A stretch of DNA of 28,248 nucleotides from Bacteroidota bacterium (GTDB lineage Bacteria; Bacteroidota; Bacteroidia; Chitinophagales; Chitinophagaceae). Shown here piece by piece: positions 1 to 7,693 of this stretch. The stretch is taken from positions 1 through 28,248 of the forward strand of contig JAEZDA010000027.1 in assembly GCA_023433345.1 (NCBI GenBank), read 5' to 3'. The notes under the pieces were generated by a model. That model was not told the DNA's origin, did no database searches, and worked only from the letters and a program-made list of their open reading frames with translations. The translations under genes were made by a program, and so were the position numbers. The stretch's first letter is position 1; each line of letters starts with the position of its first letter.

Positions 1-163
1 CATCGGCACCTATGAGGTGTTTTTCGGCGACTATAAAAAGATGTTCGAAGCCCCTGATGCGTTCAATAAGGTATCTGCTGAAGATATTCAGCGTGTAGCC
101 GGAAAATACTTCAAAAAGCCCAACAGAACAGTTGCTGTTTTAAAGGCTGATGTTGGACAATGA
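1..163 (+). CDS. M16 family peptidase, C-terminal end (partial)
   Basis: An open frame enters from the left edge, reads from base 2 and ends at TGA 161-163, giving the last 53 codons of a protein. The segment reads IGTYEVFFGDYKKMF, then VSAEDIQRVAGKYF, and ends in NRTVAVLKADVGQ. The 'eDIqrvAkkYf...r.vavl' pattern is typical of the C-terminal end of M16 (insulinase/pitrilysin) zinc peptidases. The stop overlaps the ATG of the next gene as ATGA, so the two are probably translationally coupled. The next gene is an M16 homologue without the zinc motif, so this one may be the catalytic partner. That is inference, because its HxxEH region lies outside the window. Confidence 0.8.
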   Translation, partial: IGTYEVFFGDYKKMFEAPDAFNKVSAEDIQRVAGKYFKKPNRTVAVLKADVGQ

Positions 164-1575
164 TCAATCAAAATTCCTTAAAATTATCAATCATAAATAT
201 GTTTCGTTTATCCCTAATCGTTATATCCATCTTCGTTTGTTCAACAGGGTTTGCCCAGGGTTTCAAACTCCCTGCTTATTCAAGTTTCAAATTAAAGAAT
301 GGCCTGCAGGTTTATCTCATGGAGGCGCATGAGGTGCCGGTTATAAGTGTGTCGGTTGTTCTGCCGGCCGGGGCGGTCTATGATAATGAGCTAAGCGGAC
401 TTGCATCTTTTACATCACGGGGCATCATGTTTGGTTCCGGCAAATATTCCAAGAACCTGCTGGATGAAACTCTCGACTTCATGGGAGCCAGCGTGAATAC
501 GTCTGCCGCAAAGGAATACGCTTCCCTTGATGCCAGGTTCGCAGCGAAAGACCAGGTGAAAATGCTGGATATCATCAAAGAACTTCTGACCAATGCAACA
601 TTCGACACAGCTGAATTCTCAAAGGAGAAAAGCCGGTCTGTTGTTAACCTTGAACAAATGAAGGAGAGTCCGCGAAGCATGATACGACCCTATTTTGAAA
701 AATTCCTGTACGGGTCTCATCCTTATGGCTCTGTGGTGGCCGGCACAGTGCCTTCGGTTGCAAAACTTGACGCATCACACCTTAAACGTTTTTATAATGA
801 AAATTACCGGCCCGATGGCGCAGCAATTGCCATCGTCGGAGATTTCCAATCTGCGAAGATGAAAAAGCAGGTAACTTCTTTGCTTCAAAACTGGAAGCCG
901 GCCGTGCCAGTTAAAGCAAAAACAACTCTTCCCCAGGTAAGCTTTGCAAAGACAGGCCGGGTTTTGCTGATAAATAAAGATGATGCAAGAGAAACCACCT
1001 TCTATATCGGTTCGGCAGGCGTCAGCAGAAATAATTCAGATATGGTGGCGATACAGGTATTGAACACCTATTTCGGTGGAAGATTCACTTCCCTGCTGAA
1101 TGATGAATTGCGTGTGAATACGGGTTTAACTTATGGAGCGAATAGTTCTTTTTCTTCTTTGAAAAATTCAGGTGTTTTTGCCATAAGCACTTTTACGGCG
1201 AATAAAACCACGGAGGCAGCGATGGATAAGGCTCTGGCGGTTGTGTCGCAATTCCAGAAAGGTATTGATGAAGAAAACCTGGCCTCCGCAAAAAACTATG
1301 TGAAGGGACAGTTTCCTCCTCGTTATGAAACCAGCAGCCAACTGGCTTCATTGCTCACCGAAATGTTCTGGTACAACATCCCGGATTCTTATATAAATGA
1401 CTTTGAGAAAAATGTAGACGGACTAACGGTAACGCGTGCGAACCAATTAATATCGAAATACTTTCCAAAAGATAATTTTCAATTTGTGGTGATTGGAAAA
1501 TCATCAGAGATTAAAGACATCCTGAAAAAGTATGGCCCTGTTACAGAGCGCGACATTAAAGGCGAAGTTGAGTAG
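160..1575 (+). CDS. M16 family peptidase-like protein, catalytically degenerate subunit
   Basis: A 471-residue protein with an N-terminal export signal (hydrophobic FRLSLIVISIFVCSTGFAQ, cleavage probably after about residue 33), followed by two M16 domains. At the position of the M16 zinc motif (GLAHFLEHM in active members) it reads GLASFTSRGIMFGSG at residues 80-94, so both histidines and the glutamate of HxxEH are missing. The C-terminal half keeps the partner signature 'LRVNTGLTYGANS', the R/Y substrate-binding pair. This is the usual division of labour in heterodimeric M16B proteases, with one subunit holding zinc and the other the R/Y pair. The protein is expected in the periplasm. The start chosen is ATG 160, which overlaps the upstream stop. 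ATG 199, which gives a more compact signal peptide, is an alternative. Function as a non-catalytic partner is inferred. Confidence 0.88.
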   Translation: MINQNSLKLSIINMFRLSLIVISIFVCSTGFAQGFKLPAYSSFKLKNGLQVYLMEAHEVPVISVSVVLPAGAVYDNELSGLASFTSRGIMFGSGKYSKNLLDETLDFMGASVNTSAAKEYASLDARFAAKDQVKMLDIIKELLTNATFDTAEFSKEKSRSVVNLEQMKESPRSMIRPYFEKFLYGSHPYGSVVAGTVPSVAKLDASHLKRFYNENYRPDGAAIAIVGDFQSAKMKKQVTSLLQNWKPAVPVKAKTTLPQVSFAKTGRVLLINKDDARETTFYIGSAGVSRNNSDMVAIQVLNTYFGGRFTSLLNDELRVNTGLTYGANSSFSSLKNSGVFAISTFTANKTTEAAMDKALAVVSQFQKGIDEENLASAKNYVKGQFPPRYETSSQLASLLTEMFWYNIPDSYINDFEKNVDGLTVTRANQLISKYFPKDNFQFVVIGKSSEIKDILKKYGPVTERDIKGEVE

Positions 1576-1579
1576 GCAT

Positions 1580-1786
1580 CTATTGCTTGCCTTTACTTTC
1601 CATTTTAAGCAGTATTTTTTTTACATCCTCTTCGGTGCTTCTCAATTTATCCTGGCAAAATTCCAGCAGTTGAGAAGCCCTTTTTATTTTATCAGACAGT
1701 TCATCGATAGAAATGTCATCATTTTCCAGGTCTGCAGCTAACTGCTGCAATTCGGCCAAAGCATCACTATAAGTCAGTTTCTCCAT
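1580..1786 (-). CDS. xseB: Exodeoxyribonuclease VII small subunit
   Basis: A 68-residue helical protein beginning MEKLTYSDALAELQQLAADLE, with the XseB pattern 'tyeeAl.eLe.Iv..lE...isldel...ikra..L...C...L...e..v'. XseB subunits pack as coiled coils on XseA to form exonuclease VII, which degrades single-stranded DNA in both directions in the cytoplasm and acts in repair. Length and sequence are normal for the family. Its start overlaps the end of xseA by 20 bases, as expected for coupled subunits. Its stop lies only 4 bases from the stop of the convergent M16 gene, with no room for a terminator hairpin. Confidence 0.93.
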   Translation of the reverse strand: MEKLTYSDALAELQQLAADLENDDISIDELSDKIKRASQLLEFCQDKLRSTEEDVKKILLKMESKGKQ

Positions 1787-3083
1787 ATTTTAAATTTACG
1801 CCTGTTATTGTTGAATCGATCTCGGCATTGTAGAATCGCGTTTGAATTTTATCATTTTTATCCAGCAAAGCAGGATCCTTTACAAGCTTTCCGTTTCTGT
1901 ATACCAGGGCAAACCCACGCTTTAAAATTTTCTCCGGCCCCATCATTTTTATTCCATGACCAATTAGTTTCAATTCCTCCCTTTGATTTTGAAAAGATGT
2001 TTTAACCAGGTTCGTCAATGCCACCTGAAGGGTCTGGAGGTCAGAGGAGTTTCGGCTTATGCCCGATTTAGCCCTGTTCGCAATTTCATTCTTCAACAGC
2101 ATCAAGTTCTGGCGATGTAAAAAGGATGTTTCCTGAACTGCGGAATGCAGGGCTGACCGGGCCCGGAAGAGCTGTTCTTTTTCCCTGTTAATGAGCACCG
2201 GTGTGAAAGTGGTAATGTGTTTCCATAGAAGCGTGATGGAATCTTCAAAGCCTTTGTTGTGATCAATTATAAAAGCAGCTGCTTTTGTAGGTGTTTTCAA
2301 AGCTTTCCATGCCATCATGTCTGCTATGGATTCGTTTCTCGTATGTCCTATCCCGGTAATAACAGGAATGGGGAAGCGTGCTATTGCACGGCTCAGCATG
2401 TAGGAATCGAAAGCCATCAGGTCAGTATCTGCTCCTCCTCCCCTCACTACCACAACAACGTCGTATTTTATTTCAAGAGTAAGTATCTCGATAAGTTTCT
2501 CAGTCATTCTTAAATCGGCATCTGTTCCCTGCACAGCAGCCGGATATCTGTCTATTTGAAATTTATATTCGAATAAATTGTGTTCCAGCTCATGAATGAA
2601 ATCTCTGAATCCATCTGTGCCGGGAGAACCAATTAAAGCAATACGTTGAATAACGGTTGGGCGTACCCGAAGTTTGTTAAAGGAACTAAACTCTCCGTCA
2701 ATCATCGTTACGAAGCCCGGATTTTCGTTCAGAAGCCTGTTTAGCGTGAGCTGCCTTTCCATTGCCAGCTTCCCGAGTGTGAAACGGGGGTCGAGGTCTA
2801 GGATGTTTAGTTTTAATCCATAGGCGATATGGTATTCCACCTTCACTTGCAGCAGGTACTGAAGGCCGTTGTCGAAGCGCTGACCCGTCACTTTTTCAAA
2901 ATTTCTTACCCGGTTTACGCCGGTGCTCCAAACTGTTGCTGAAATTGAAGTGACCAAACTATTTGAGAGTGGAGACTTTTCAACCAAATTCAAAAAGTAA
3001 TAATTTTTACCGGCGTAATATTTAAGGCCTGACACTTCGGCGACAACCCAAAAAGTTTTCCCGGTAAAATTATGGCTGATCAC
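1767..3083 (-). CDS. xseA: Exodeoxyribonuclease VII large subunit (start uncertain)
   Basis: The catalytic subunit of exonuclease VII: an N-terminal OB fold (TFWVVAEVSGLKYYAGKNYYFLNLVEK) that binds single-stranded DNA, then the nuclease core with IALIGSPGTDGFRDFIHEL, VVVVRGGGADTDLMAFDS and ARFPIPVITGIGHTRNESI. These match the XseA blocks 'vgvITSptgAa..D', 'RGGGs.edL..Fnd' and 'P.isgIGHE.D.tl'. The first standard start in frame is GTG 3083, giving 438 residues. However, in-frame sequence just upstream reads SLSDLTRHIEGVI, which looks like the conserved N-terminal helix of XseA. The true protein probably begins 15-25 codons earlier at a non-standard codon (for example ATT at 3158-3156), or a sequence error hides the start. 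A weak -7 match, TATTTTTC at 3185-3178 on the minus strand, fits such an upstream start. Confidence 0.9.
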   Translation of the reverse strand: MISHNFTGKTFWVVAEVSGLKYYAGKNYYFLNLVEKSPLSNSLVTSISATVWSTGVNRVRNFEKVTGQRFDNGLQYLLQVKVEYHIAYGLKLNILDLDPRFTLGKLAMERQLTLNRLLNENPGFVTMIDGEFSSFNKLRVRPTVIQRIALIGSPGTDGFRDFIHELEHNLFEYKFQIDRYPAAVQGTDADLRMTEKLIEILTLEIKYDVVVVVRGGGADTDLMAFDSYMLSRAIARFPIPVITGIGHTRNESIADMMAWKALKTPTKAAAFIIDHNKGFEDSITLLWKHITTFTPVLINREKEQLFRARSALHSAVQETSFLHRQNLMLLKNEIANRAKSGISRNSSDLQTLQVALTNLVKTSFQNQREELKLIGHGIKMMGPEKILKRGFALVYRNGKLVKDPALLDKNDKIQTRFYNAEIDSTITGVNLKYGETDL

Positions 3084-3353
3084 CCCTTCGATATGGCGCG
3101 TAAGGTCAGATAAAGAGATATGTGAAGCAGGCGGGTTGATAGCTTGTTTTTGTAAAATTATGAAACGGCCGGAACCGGAAAAATATGAGCCTCAGGCTGG
3201 CCCAAAGAAACGGAATTCGCCCGGGGATATGGGTATAATTTTTGGTAACAATGGGTTTAAAAATCACATCATTGGAAGAAAGAAAATCCTCCATTTATCC
3301 TCTCTTCTGGAATAACATTATCTTAATAAACTATTTTTACAAAAATTACCGCC

Positions 3354-4838
3354 ATGGCAGCCAAATTATTTCGCCTCAGTGTGCTTATTCTCGTTGGATT
3401 CTTTTTCGCTTCATGCCAGAAAGAGTTTGAGATCGACGGCCTTACTCCTCCACCTGTTACAGGTCCCGCCGTATTTAGCTGGGAAGGCGCTCCGGGTGTG
3501 TGCGCAACTGCCATAGTTGGCGGAGTGTATGCGGCAGGAACAACTTTGGATAGTTCAAACAAAGTGACGATAGTGGTGAATGTAACTACGGCCGGCAGCT
3601 ATTCCATTACAACTGATACCAATAACGGGATCCGGTTTTCATCTTCTGGTGTATTTACTGCTACGGGTCCGCAGTCAATTATACTCTATGGAAGCGGAAC
3701 GCCCTCAGCGGCGGTGGCGGCAATATTTTCCGGTGGACCAAATGCATGTTCATTTACAATAAATACGGGCGCGCCTCTTCCCCCGGCTGTTTATACGTGG
3801 ACGGGTGCTCCTGGCGCATGTACAACCGCCACCGTTGAAGGCACATATGCGGTTGGCACAGCCTTGAATAGTTCCAACAAAGTAACCATCGCTGTTGATG
3901 TAACTACTTCGGGAACGTGGAGTGCAACAACAAATACAGATAACGGCATACAGTTTTCGGGATCAGGCGTTTTTTCGGGAACCGGTGCGCAAACGATCGT
4001 ATTGCAGGGTTCGGGAACACCCGTTGCTGCTGTAACGAGCACATTATCTCCCGGAGCTACAGCATGCTCCTTTAATGTTACTGCTACAGCAGCCCTTCCT
4101 CCGGCAACCTATACATGGAACGGCGGCACCGGCCCATGCACAAACGCAAATGTGAGCGGCACATATACTGTTGGCACCGCGCTGGACAATTCAAATTTTG
4201 TTACCATAGAGGTGAACGTTACAGTGCCCGGATCATGGTCGGCTACAACTATATTATCTAACGGTATACAGTTTTCGGGTTCTGGTATTTTTACCGCCAC
4301 GGGCAACCAAACTGTTACTCTGCAGGGCTCAGGAACTCCGGTTGCTGCGATGGTCGTGCCATTTGCTGCCGGCGTATCTGCATGCTCATTCAACGTAACA
4401 TCTGTGGCGGCGCCGCCAACCGGCGATTTTCTCCGCGCAACTATTGATGGTGTATTAAGAGAATTCAGTTTGAGTGCTTTCGCAGAATGGAATAATGACA
4501 CTTTATCTCTTGGCGGAATGGTTCCGGGTTCAGTGTTTGAAGTTTTCGCTATAGATATCATCGGTTCTGCATCGTTGGTCACCGGCGTTTACGAGGAAGA
4601 AGATCCCACAAGTGGAGCACCTGTTTATGTTGAAGCCGGTTACACTACGGATGCGCTTGATATTTGGTATGTAGACGTAAATGCGCCGACGCCTCGAACT
4701 GATCCTTTCACTGTTGTGATAACGAACATCACCCCAACGCGTGTTGAAGGGACTTTTTTTGGCGGGCTGTGGAATTCCACGGGAGGGACAACACAGTTGC
4801 AGGTGAGAAACGGCGAATTCAGTTTGCCAATACAGTAA
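3354..4838 (+). CDS. Repeat-containing lipoprotein, three 106-residue repeats plus C-terminal domain
   Basis: A 494-residue surface or periplasmic lipoprotein. Residues 1-21 form a lipoprotein signal with lipobox FFAS-C (Cys21). Residues 40-145, 146-251 and 252-357 are three tandem copies of a 106-residue beta-rich module. Each opens with 'YTW.Gapg.Ct.a.v.GtY..Gt.L..sN.VTi.v.Vt', continues with 'NGIqFSgsGvF..tG.Q.i.LqGsGTP.aA', and ends 'ACSFnv', so each carries two cysteines. A distinct C-terminal region of about 137 residues begins GDFLRATIDGVLREFSLSA and resembles the small calycin-like or DUF6252-type domains attached to Bacteroidota lipoproteins; that assignment is tentative. Similar modules are common in Bacteroidota cell-surface proteins. 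The true ligand or role is unknown. The start is ATG 3354, directly before the positively charged signal. Confidence 0.9.
   Translation: MAAKLFRLSVLILVGFFFASCQKEFEIDGLTPPPVTGPAVFSWEGAPGVCATAIVGGVYAAGTTLDSSNKVTIVVNVTTAGSYSITTDTNNGIRFSSSGVFTATGPQSIILYGSGTPSAAVAAIFSGGPNACSFTINTGAPLPPAVYTWTGAPGACTTATVEGTYAVGTALNSSNKVTIAVDVTTSGTWSATTNTDNGIQFSGSGVFSGTGAQTIVLQGSGTPVAAVTSTLSPGATACSFNVTATAALPPATYTWNGGTGPCTNANVSGTYTVGTALDNSNFVTIEVNVTVPGSWSATTILSNGIQFSGSGIFTATGNQTVTLQGSGTPVAAMVVPFAAGVSACSFNVTSVAAPPTGDFLRATIDGVLREFSLSAFAEWNNDTLSLGGMVPGSVFEVFAIDIIGSASLVTGVYEEEDPTSGAPVYVEAGYTTDALDIWYVDVNAPTPRTDPFTVVITNITPTRVEGTFFGGLWNSTGGTTQLQVRNGEFSLPIQ
3471..4424 (+). repeat. Three tandem 318-bp in-frame repeats within the lipoprotein gene
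   Basis: Equivalent points recur exactly 318 bases apart: units 3471-3788, 3789-4106 and 4107-4424. Units two and three are the most alike, sharing blocks such as ATACAGTTTTCGGG and GGCACATATRCKGTTGGCAC. Unit one is more diverged. The period is a multiple of three, so gain or loss of a unit would keep the reading frame. Confidence 0.9.
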
Positions 4839-4910
4839 ACGTCAATAGCTGTTAGAAGTGATTGACATTATTAAGTACTCTTCAGCTAATCCGCGCGATC
4901 TTTTCTCAAA

Positions 4911-6356
4911 TCAAAGGGAAGGAGACAGCAACCTCGCGATCTTTTCCGGCATCTTTTTCATAAAGGGACGCCTTAGCCATTGTTGCGCATCTATCTTTTG
5001 CGCAAACTGAAGATCTTTAAAAAACTCACGCCTCATTTTCTCAGAGAACTCATCGTCGTAAACAATTGCATTCACTTCAAAATTGAGTTCAAAACTGCGA
5101 ATGTCCATATTAGCAGTGCCTACGATAGACAGTTTTCCATCTGCTACAAGTGATTTTGCGTGAACAAATCCTTTCTGGTAGAGATAGATTTCAACACCCG
5201 CTAACAGCAGATCGTGATAGTAAGCTTGCGCTGCGTAGTTTACAAGCCTGGAATCGCTTTTCCCCGGCACGAGCAGTTTAACTTTCAGGCCGCTTAACGC
5301 CGCGATCCGCATGGCATGCACAACGCTCTCACCCGGAATGAAATAAGGCGTGGTGATCAACAATTCTTCCTTCGCAAGATATATCGCCTGCAAAATTGAG
5401 AATAAAATTGAGGGCTGCGCAGAATCGGGTCCACTTCCTACAACCTGCACATAGGTTGGTTTCAAAGATTTGTTTACCGAACCAAAATGCAGTGCTTCCG
5501 GTTTAAGAGAATTTGGGCAGCAAAAATTCCAGTCTGTAATAAATAAGTATTGGAGATAGTAAACACCAGTTCCTACGATCTTCAAATGCGTATCGCGCCA
5601 GAAAACTTTGTGCTTGCCATTGTTGTTGTAACGGTCACTTATATTAATGCCTCCCACATAACCGATGCTTCCATCTATCACCACGATCTTGCGGTGATTG
5701 CGATAATTCAGCCGGTTAGCTAAAAGATAGAAGTGCACTTTATGAAAAGGGTTCACTTCTATGCCTGCATCGCGCATTCGCTTTTCAAGTTTTTTCTTTA
5801 TTGTCGGGCTGCCAAAATCGTCATATATAAACTTCACCTTCACACCCTCAAGAGATTTTTTTATAAGCAATTCTATAACCTTTGATCCTATATCATCCTG
5901 CTCGAAGATGTAATATTCTATGTGAATGTGGTCTTTTGCCGATTCAATATCAGCAAGCAATTCAGGGAACTTTTCTTCACCGTTCACAAGTAGTTTAACT
6001 TCATTGTGCCGTGTCAGGGGAGTTTGCAGGTCGCGAATGAGCATTGTGGCCAGTTCTCCCATCCCTCCTTGCTGTACGTCTATTTTCTTCAGCATGGAAT
6101 CATTGTAATGCTGAATGCTTTCTGTTACGCTTGCAAGAAGAATTTCATCCTGCGTCATCTTCCTGTTGTACAACTTCTTTTTCCAATAATTAACTCCAAA
6201 TGCGAGATAAAATAATATTCCTCCTACTGGAACAAAAAAAACCAACAGCAGGTAAGCCATGGTTTTTGTCGGGCTCAGGGTTTCGTACAAGATCCTGAGC
6301 ATTACCAGCACCAGTACGATGCCGTATAAAATAAAGGCGATTGTTTGCCAATTCAT
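4911..6356 (-). CDS. cls: Cardiolipin synthase (phospholipase D family)
   Basis: A 481-residue membrane enzyme that condenses two phosphatidylglycerol molecules to cardiolipin and glycerol. Two N-terminal hydrophobic segments (about residues 5-22 and 33-53) include the PLDNuc_N pattern 'PTKTMAYLLLVFFVPVGGILFY'-like block. Two phospholipase D motifs follow: H221-R-K223 with D228 (HRKIVVIDGSIGYVGGIN) and H399-A-K401 with D406 (HAKSLVADGKLSIVGTANMD). FELNFEVNA, a conserved cardiolipin-synthase block, follows the second. Length is normal. The gene is convergent with the repeat lipoprotein (72-base gap). It is followed on the same strand upstream by arginase after a 120-base gap, so it may have its own promoter, though none is obvious. 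Confidence 0.93.
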   Translation of the reverse strand: MNWQTIAFILYGIVLVLVMLRILYETLSPTKTMAYLLLVFFVPVGGILFYLAFGVNYWKKKLYNRKMTQDEILLASVTESIQHYNDSMLKKIDVQQGGMGELATMLIRDLQTPLTRHNEVKLLVNGEEKFPELLADIESAKDHIHIEYYIFEQDDIGSKVIELLIKKSLEGVKVKFIYDDFGSPTIKKKLEKRMRDAGIEVNPFHKVHFYLLANRLNYRNHRKIVVIDGSIGYVGGINISDRYNNNGKHKVFWRDTHLKIVGTGVYYLQYLFITDWNFCCPNSLKPEALHFGSVNKSLKPTYVQVVGSGPDSAQPSILFSILQAIYLAKEELLITTPYFIPGESVVHAMRIAALSGLKVKLLVPGKSDSRLVNYAAQAYYHDLLLAGVEIYLYQKGFVHAKSLVADGKLSIVGTANMDIRSFELNFEVNAIVYDDEFSEKMRREFFKDLQFAQKIDAQQWLRRPFMKKMPEKIARLLSPSL

Positions 6357-6476
6357 AAAAAGTAAGATAATAAGAAATGCTGAACAGTGTTCGCGTATGA
6401 TGAATACAATAAAGCCAGTCGGGAAGCTTTATTCCAAATGGCTTCCTGCAAACAATTGAAGCCGTGGAGTTAAACA

Positions 6477-7424
6477 CTAATTCATCATTAATACATTCAC
6501 GCTCCTCTGGAGTATGTTGAAGGCAATTTCGGCCATAAGATTTTCCTTATCCAACGTTGGATTCACCTCCGTGATCTCGAAACAACACACCTTCCTGTTC
6601 TGCATGAATTTACTGATAAGGTCTTCAGCCTCGCGTTCGCGCAAGCCGTTGCTCACCGGGGTTCCCGTGCCTTTTGATATTGCAGAGTCGAGGCTGTCCA
6701 CATCGAAGCTCACATAAATGTCTGTGCAGTCACTTAAGTATCTCAGAACTTTCCTGCTTACGTTTTCCGCCCCGTTCCTCCGCACTTCACTCGTGGGTAT
6801 CACCTTCATTCCGTATTTTTCAATCAGGTTCTTTTCTTCTTTTTCAAAGTCGCGCAATGAGATGAATACAATATCCTCCGGCAACACCTTTTGTTTTATG
6901 CCGCCGATGGTTTTGAGTTGATTCCAGATCTTTTCAGTTTTTTCATCTAATGAATGCACCTTACTGTCCTGATTGTCCTCTGCTATTGCTGTTGCGAGCG
7001 GCATGCCGTGCATGTTTCCGGAGGGTGTAGTATAAGGAGTGTGAAGGTCTGCATGTGCATCGATCCAAATCACTCCAAGCTTCGATTTTGGCTTTGCCAT
7101 TTTAATTCCAGCGATCGTTCCGCCGGCATTGCTATGATCTCCGCTCAATATTACAGGGAAGAAATTGTTTTTAATGCTTTCACTAACGGCCTTGCTTATA
7201 CGCTCATACATGCTGAGCACGCCGTGGATCCTCTTGGCATAGGGTGAATGTATCTGTTCAAATAGAAGCTGATTTTCCACCTGTATTTTTTCTGATGGAA
7301 AGTGCACGAAAAAATTGCTCATAAAGTCAAGCGCAGCAATTTTAATGGCATCAATGCCGAGGCTCGCACCACGTGTTCCGGCTCCGATTTCTGAGGGAAC
7401 TTCTATCAGCTTAATATTTTTCAT
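6477..7424 (-). CDS. Arginase (ureohydrolase family)
   Basis: A 315-residue cytoplasmic enzyme predicted to hydrolyse L-arginine to ornithine and urea with a binuclear manganese centre. Metal-binding residues are visible: SGDHS (D96, H97), WIDAHADLHTP (D122, H124, D126) and SFDVDSLD (D241, D243). Arginase-specific GNMHGMPLA lies at residues 137-145 and favours arginase over agmatinase. TGTPVSNGL and FEITEVNP complete the family pattern. The usual Asp-Pro after the second metal motif is Asp-Ser here (SLDSA), a minor departure. A TAnnTTTG-like element, TACTTTCG (7436-7429 on the minus strand, 7 of 8 matches), ends four bases before the ATG and would give a leaderless or nearly leaderless message. 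Formiminoglutamase or another ureohydrolase is a less likely alternative. Confidence 0.85.
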   Translation of the reverse strand: MKNIKLIEVPSEIGAGTRGASLGIDAIKIAALDFMSNFFVHFPSEKIQVENQLLFEQIHSPYAKRIHGVLSMYERISKAVSESIKNNFFPVILSGDHSNAGGTIAGIKMAKPKSKLGVIWIDAHADLHTPYTTPSGNMHGMPLATAIAEDNQDSKVHSLDEKTEKIWNQLKTIGGIKQKVLPEDIVFISLRDFEKEEKNLIEKYGMKVIPTSEVRRNGAENVSRKVLRYLSDCTDIYVSFDVDSLDSAISKGTGTPVSNGLREREAEDLISKFMQNRKVCCFEITEVNPTLDKENLMAEIAFNILQRSVNVLMMN

Positions 7425-7462
7425 CTTGCGAAAGTAAGTTCATTTTTTTTAATCTTTTTTTG

Positions 7463-7570
7463 GGGGTACGCCCATCATTTCGCTCCGCAACAGCATCCTG
7501 TCCGGCTTTTCGCTGCAAGTCCTCCCGCGGCCTACCGCGGTTGCGGGCTATCCGCTGCAATCCGGCGTAG
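7463..7570. repeat. GC-rich intergenic element with direct repeats flanking a palindrome
   Basis: Within the 269-base gap between the TPR gene and arginase lies a compact GC-rich block. Two near-identical direct repeats, GGCTTTTCGCTGCAAGTCC (7504-7522) and GGCTATCCGCTGCAATCC (7546-7563), flank a self-complementary core: CCGCGG at 7525-7530 and 7535-7540, with an alternative CCCGC/GCGGG pairing at 7524-7528 and 7543-7547. Its composition differs sharply from the AT-rich bases on either side. The layout resembles dispersed intergenic repeats of Bacteroidota genomes, but there is only one copy here, so dispersal is inference. The open frame of 71 codons crossing it (7411-7626, minus) looks spurious. 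Confidence 0.5.
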
Positions 7571-7584
7571 GTTGATGCACACAA

Positions 7585-7612
7585 TAAAAAACCGGGATCG
7601 CTCCCGGCTTTG
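7585..7612 (-). terminator. Rho-independent terminator of the glycogen/TPR operon
   Basis: On the minus strand a 7-bp stem GCCGGGA/TCCCGGT closes a GCGA loop (a GNRA-type tetraloop) and is followed by a run of six T (complement of the A run 7586-7591). It lies about 80 bases after the stop of the TPR gene, the last gene of the minus-strand glgA-glgC-glgB-TPR run. Confidence 0.85.
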
Positions 7613-7693
7613 TAATAACCACACAAAAAACAAGCACAATAAATAACAATCCGATATTTCTTTTAACGGACAATTCCGCCGAATGTTGCGGGT

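Noticed and set aside
3160..3315. A 51-codon plus-strand open frame beginning MKRPEPEKYEPQAGP between xseA and the repeat lipoprotein gene.
   Set aside because: It starts opposite the probable N-terminal coding part of xseA, has no family I recognise, and its upstream -7 match (TGTTTTTG) is imperfect. A real small protein cannot be excluded, but I would not annotate it without conservation.
6421..6446. Inverted repeat GGAAGC/GCTTCC between cardiolipin synthase and arginase as a terminator.
   Set aside because: The stem is only 6 bp with a long loop and no T run follows on either strand.
7411..7626. A 71-codon minus-strand open frame crossing the GC-rich element.
   Set aside because: It runs through a palindrome, direct repeats and a transcription terminator. 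The translated sequence looks like translated repeat, not a protein.
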